Positions 59,905-64,000 of a stretch of DNA of 64,000 nt are shown piece by piece. Both the position numbers and the translations under genes were made by a program. The first letter of the stretch is position 1, and each line of letters begins with the position of its first letter. Under the pieces are notes generated by a model. That model had not been told where the DNA came from. It saw only the letters and a list, made by a program, of their open reading frames with translations, and made no database searches. Source of the DNA: Symsagittifera roscoffensis (taxonomy: Eukaryota > Xenacoelomorpha > Acoela > Convolutidae); contig NC_087070.1 in NCBI RefSeq assembly GCF_963678635.1, positions 20,071,461-20,135,460 of the forward strand, given 5' to 3'.

Positions 59905-60688
59905 GTTGTTAATTAAATTTAAAACTAATTTTGATTAAGTTTTATTGAAGTTATAGTTTTTTTGTCTGCTCTTACGCAGCATGTTAATTTTAAACAAGAG
60001 AGTAATCGCAGTTTCCGTAAAGGTTGCCAAACAGAAATCGTAAAATTTATTGTACTAATTTTGCGCATTCAACTAAAAAAAAACTATGTGATTTAGTTCA
60101 TAATTAAGGTTCATTTTTTAGAGAGTATGCTGATATCTTTTTACTTATGAATGAAATATTTTTATATTGCAACTACAAGGATTGATCTACAACACTTTTT
60201 GAACGGATGTGTAAAACAAAAGGTAGTGCACAGAAAATACATACCAGTGCCAATAGGCAAGAAAACCACGAGGATAATCTTCATTATTTGAAAACTTTAC
60301 AAGTTTTTATAAATGAAAATCTGAACAGTTTCATGTTTTCAAGATTCTCGTTTCCAAGTGGTCGTTTTGTCAACAAAACCGGGCAAAGTAAATTGCAGCG
60401 TATAATTTCTGATGTGTTTATACATTCAGTGTCAACTGCGAAAACAAATATATCCAAACATGACAATAAGTTGCCAAGAGCATGAAAGGTACCTTGAAAA
60501 GCTCTACTTCTAGCTTTACTTTCATCAAAGCGAGAAAACTTAGTCGTGCTTTGCGACGTAAGAATATTTTTCAAATAAAATTGACAGCCCTAATCGATCA
60601 TGGACATTTATCCTGCAAGCGACGGTTATCTTGCTAAATTTTGTAACATGGAGGTTATCTTCTAAGAACATTGAAAAAAAGAGGTAAT
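59905..60688. other. AT-rich stretch, no feature recognised
   Basis: A 92-codon plus-strand frame (60207-60485) and its antisense partner show no domain. AGGTTATCTT/AGGTAATCTT recurs around 60620-60690. Confidence 0.45.
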
Positions 60689-60696
60689 CTTGTAGG

Positions 60697-61057
60697 CAGT
60701 GGCGTGCGCAGAAGTTTTTTAAGGGGGGGGGGCGGTTTTTCGAAAAATTTTGAACGTTTTGCGGACCTTTTTTTTAGGTCGATCGATTTTATTTTCGGAG
60801 CTCTCCGAAAATACTCTTAAGGACCCTATTTTGTCAACAATTTTCTGTGTCGCGGGCAAAATTAAAAAAAAGGCCAAAAAACGGCGTTTTTGGGTACTTT
60901 TTGGAAAATTTTGACAAAAAATGCGTTTTTCGGCGCGCGCTTTTCCCTCATATTTAGATAGGTTGGCCAGCCATAAATGGATATCGTAAAGTTAAACCAA
61001 AGGGGGACCCTTTGGAAAACTTGGCAACCAGTCCTCTCCCCCCTCGGCACGCTACTG
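60697..61057. mobile_element. hAT-like MITE
   Basis: Ends CAGTGGCGTGC and GCACGCTACTG (inverted, one mismatch) are of the CAGTGGCGTA type common in hAT elements. They are flanked by 8-bp direct repeats CTTGTAGG (60689-60696) and CTTGTACG (61058-61065), one mismatch. An 8-bp duplication is the hAT hallmark. Length 361 bp, G-run after the left end, no transposase. Confidence 0.85.
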
Positions 61058-61065
61058 CTTGTACG

Positions 61066-62164
61066 ATAATCATCCAAAAAATTCCACCAAAAAGTTAACA
61101 ACGTATCAGAATTTTTATATTTGATTAATACATAATAATTCTAAGAGATTGAAATTTTTGTTGGCTAACCTCGCTATAACCCGGTTAGAGCGTGAAGTTG
61201 AAGTATCGGAGTGTACCATTTGTTGCTGTTTTTATATATTCACATAAGCTCACCAATATGACAAAGTGTTCTTGACATTAGTTCTCAAAGAATTTACCAA
61301 TTAAATGTCAGAGCGAGTTAGTGAAACTTATGGGAGCACGCTTGGGAAAGCATGGTGAAAACATTACATGACAATCAACATATGTCAATATTATGCAAAT
61401 TTATTTTAACCGGCAAAGAAATGTTGTTTTTGATGCTAGAATTTGCCTTGAAGTCCGAATCTCTCAAATTTGTTTGACTTATATCTCGGAAATAATTCAA
61501 CGTTTTTGCTGCAATCGTCAAAACGTTTTTCGGGCTTAAATTTGGTAAAAACTGTTCTTTAAATCAGCTGGGCTGCTGCAAAATTTTTTTTTTGAAAACG
61601 GTGACTTTTTTTAATTGCGGTTTGTTGTACTTATTGACTCCTACTTCTAATATCGCTGAATCAGTTCAAAATATTTCAGATGCAGTCAGCAGAACAACAA
61701 GAAACAAGGCCAATGCGCAGTTCGGATTTGAAATACTTTTACTAATTCTGTGTGGTTGCTAATAACACAACTTTTAGATTAATCAGTAGTTTTGGACATT
61801 TTAAGTTGTCCTTTCCTGCCCTTTCCTTAAATCCGCCCCTGTGCACAGTAGACTTTTTTTCTATTCCAGCGGAATACAAATGCTAGTTAATAAATACAAA
61901 CTTTGAATTTATTTTCTTTTATCAAAAAAAAAGTTTTTCATGATGAAAAACAAAAAAAAATCAGTGAAATTTATAAAACAAAGATGTTCGAAATTGTAGT
62001 TTTCGATTATATATTTTTTTAAGTTTAGCAGCTTTTTTGTTATCTGTCTGATGGCTATGTTTTTTTGCATCAGAAACAAACCCACACTCTTTTTCTTCTG
62101 TTATGCAACTTGTTTGATTGCTCCGTTTAGTTTCCAGAGACAAAAATGACGAATTATTTGGACT
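61066..62164. other. AT-rich stretch, possible lone hAT end
   Basis: AAATCCGCCCCTG at about 61832-61844 resembles the right end of another hAT group (CAGGGGCGGAT), but no partner end is seen. Frames are short and unsupported. Confidence 0.4.
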
Positions 62165-62593
62165 CGAGGTAGTTTTTTTCCCCGATTTTGGCTTTTTAAC
62201 TAGCAATTTTTGACAAAACTTTTAAAATTCATTCGAAAAGAATTGTTGTCCTGAGCTGAAATTTACATAGATATTTTATCTGTGATCGATTTTTGTAAAG
62301 TTGTGAGGTTTAAATATTGCCATTTTGGGACAATTAACGCGCAATTTATTCGCGCTTTTAATGCGTATGAGGAGATTTAATCCGTCTTAGAAACCGTACC
62401 AAAATAAATTGAGGCATGCTCTTTGGTCTGCTTCATATTTTATATATGCGAAATTTATCACTTTGTTCGTTACGAAGCATGCGCGTATATCATTTCCAAA
62501 AGTTTACATAGAAAAACTGCACTTCTTTCTATCCCATAGAAATTAAAGTGCAGTTGGAACACTGAGGGTTCCACCCTGATACGAGCAGTCTTG
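62165..62593 (-). repeat. Dispersed repeat 'E', reverse copy, diverged
   Basis: The reverse complement ends in CAAGACTGCTCGTATCAGGG (62593-62574) and contains AGACGGATTAAATCTCC and GCGTTAATTGTCCC, as in 44560-45106. The middle (about 62400-62560) is different and carries a small internal hairpin (GAAAAACTGCACTT versus AAGTGCAGTT). Confidence 0.85.
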
Positions 62594-63050
62594 TTTACAT
62601 AACCATTGCAAATTGTGAGCAGTTGATTCTGTTTTGTATGTAACACTGATGATTGTTCAAAACGCACACTTACAACTCAAACATGTTCAATTTTTGAGAT
62701 CAATGGTTATCACTTGATGATTAACAGTATTTTTTTTGGTTGAAAAGATTTTTCAATGAATTTGAAAAAAAACCGCAAGTTTACCTAATATTTTTTCTGT
62801 AGTGCTGTCGTCAACAGTTTACAACACCAGATCATCAATTTCACGGTTTAAGGGTTGCTCTATTCCGGGTGTTCGTTTTTTTCTTGACTACTGTCCAAGA
62901 TGATTGAACAGAAACATGCAAAAAGTCCAGTAGTGATTGACGAAAAAAAAAAGGTCTACAGAAAAAATTGAAATAGTCTTCAGAAAAAAAATGAGTAAAG
63001 AAAAGCAATACTCTATGTATCCAGTGCTTGTTGCTTGAATAATATTATTT

Positions 63051-63602
63051 TTCCGACTTTCGATACGAAAGTAACGGAATATTTGTGCTCGGGGTGGGTT
63101 TTTTTTTTCTTCAGACAAATTTCGACTTTTTAACTAGCCATTTTTGACGGAAATTTTTTAATATCATTCGAAAGCTATTGTTGTCCTAAGCTTAAATTTG
63201 AAAAGATATTTCACCTGTGATCATTTTTCGTAAAATTATGAGGGTTTAAAGATTGCCATTTTGGCCATTTTGACCAATTTGGGACAATTAACGCGCGATA
63301 TAATTCGCGCTATTAACGCGTAAGCGGAGATTTAATCCGTCTTAGAAATCGTTCCAAATTGGTTGGAAGAAGCTTATTCGCCATAATTGATTTGTTACAA
63401 GGAGCCAAATCTATTGTTTTGTACTTTATACGGCGTGTGGGGGGATGATTTTCTCAGAAAAATTTTCAATTTTTAGAAAAAATAGTTTTTCATTTTATTT
63501 TATTTCATTTAATTTTTTTATGTTGTTTATGTTATTACTGCTACATAAGCGTTAAAAGGCAGTCGGAATTTTCAGGGCTGCGCCCTGTTACGAGAAGTTT
63601 TG
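63051..63602 (-). repeat. Dispersed repeat 'E', reverse copy, near full length
   Basis: Collinear reverse complement of 44560-45106 across the whole length, including ACTTTCGATACGAAAGT, GCGCGATATAATTCGCGC and the CACACGCCGTATAAAGTAC block. The left terminus reads AAAACTTCTCGTAACAGGGC, a slight variant. Confidence 0.92.
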
Positions 63603-64000
63603 TTTATTTTTAGGTCTTTATTTGTTTCTCAATCATTTTGAACTGTGTTGATTTTTATGGTATGGAGATATTTCAGTTGTCAATCAAAATTGAAAGATTG
63701 TCGCCTAACATGAAAATTGTTTTAAAAAATATTGCTACGGGTTTATAGCAGGCTGTGTGTAAAAAAAATCCTTTTATCGACGAATGCTGAACAGGTGCTT
63801 ACGCATAAAGCTGTTTCCTTTCCACGAATGAAAATTTCGTAAAAGCTATCTTGAAAGAGGCTATCTTGCAAAATCTTACAAAACAACCATCCTTGATCGG
63901 CCAGAGACAGAATTCAAATGCACCCAGGGCTAAGTGCGAATTGAAAAAGTGCTACCAAAAACTTATTGTGCAAAAAATCACCACCCGACCGCAATGACTC
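63603..64000. other. Right edge of window, nothing recognised
   Basis: AT-rich sequence without a supported frame, repeat or RNA. Confidence 0.45.

Overview
This window looks like nuclear DNA of an invertebrate animal. It is AT-rich, has GT-AG spliced genes separated by long repeat-filled introns, and carries animal transposons (BEL/Pao LTR elements, a DUF4817-type mariner, non-LTR fossils, a hAT-like MITE) plus microsatellites and satellite DNA. I see no bacterial, organellar or CRISPR features. The species cannot be named from sequence alone.

Layout. 1-2020 is a TATC microsatellite split by an internally deleted mariner. 2021-8175 is mostly old repeats, with one possible two-exon small gene (2568-3043) and a decayed LINE reverse transcriptase. 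8176-26385 is a head-to-tail duplication of a roughly 9-kb block; each copy ends with a complete copy of the first coding exon of an ankyrin-repeat gene. 26385-37157 is that gene's long first intron. It holds a roughly 5.3-kb higher-order satellite array (26975-32262), a retrotransposon gag scrap and a LINE scrap. 37158-39271 carries exons 2-5 of the ankyrin gene (309 residues if joined as I propose).

Convergent to it, 39538-40959 on the minus strand encodes an intact 473-residue type II membrane protein that resembles a glycosyltransferase. Next on the minus strand, 42714-56494 carries the last four exons I can join for a gene of unrecognised family. Its proposed 12.4-kb intron contains several copies of a dispersed repeat (called 'E' here), a BEL/Pao element with both LTRs and a 5-bp target duplication (48561-55437), and a 200-N assembly gap. 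56757-59904 is a second, much better preserved BEL/Pao fragment on the minus strand. 60.0-64.0 kb holds a hAT-like MITE and two more minus-strand E copies.

The protein genes show no shared pathway. The main story is structural: segmental duplication that doubled a gene's first exon and promoter region, satellite growth, and transposon nesting. The two most useful leads are the doubled first exon and the unidentified minus-strand gene whose exons are separated by mobile DNA. All domain names come from reading translations by eye; no database search was run.
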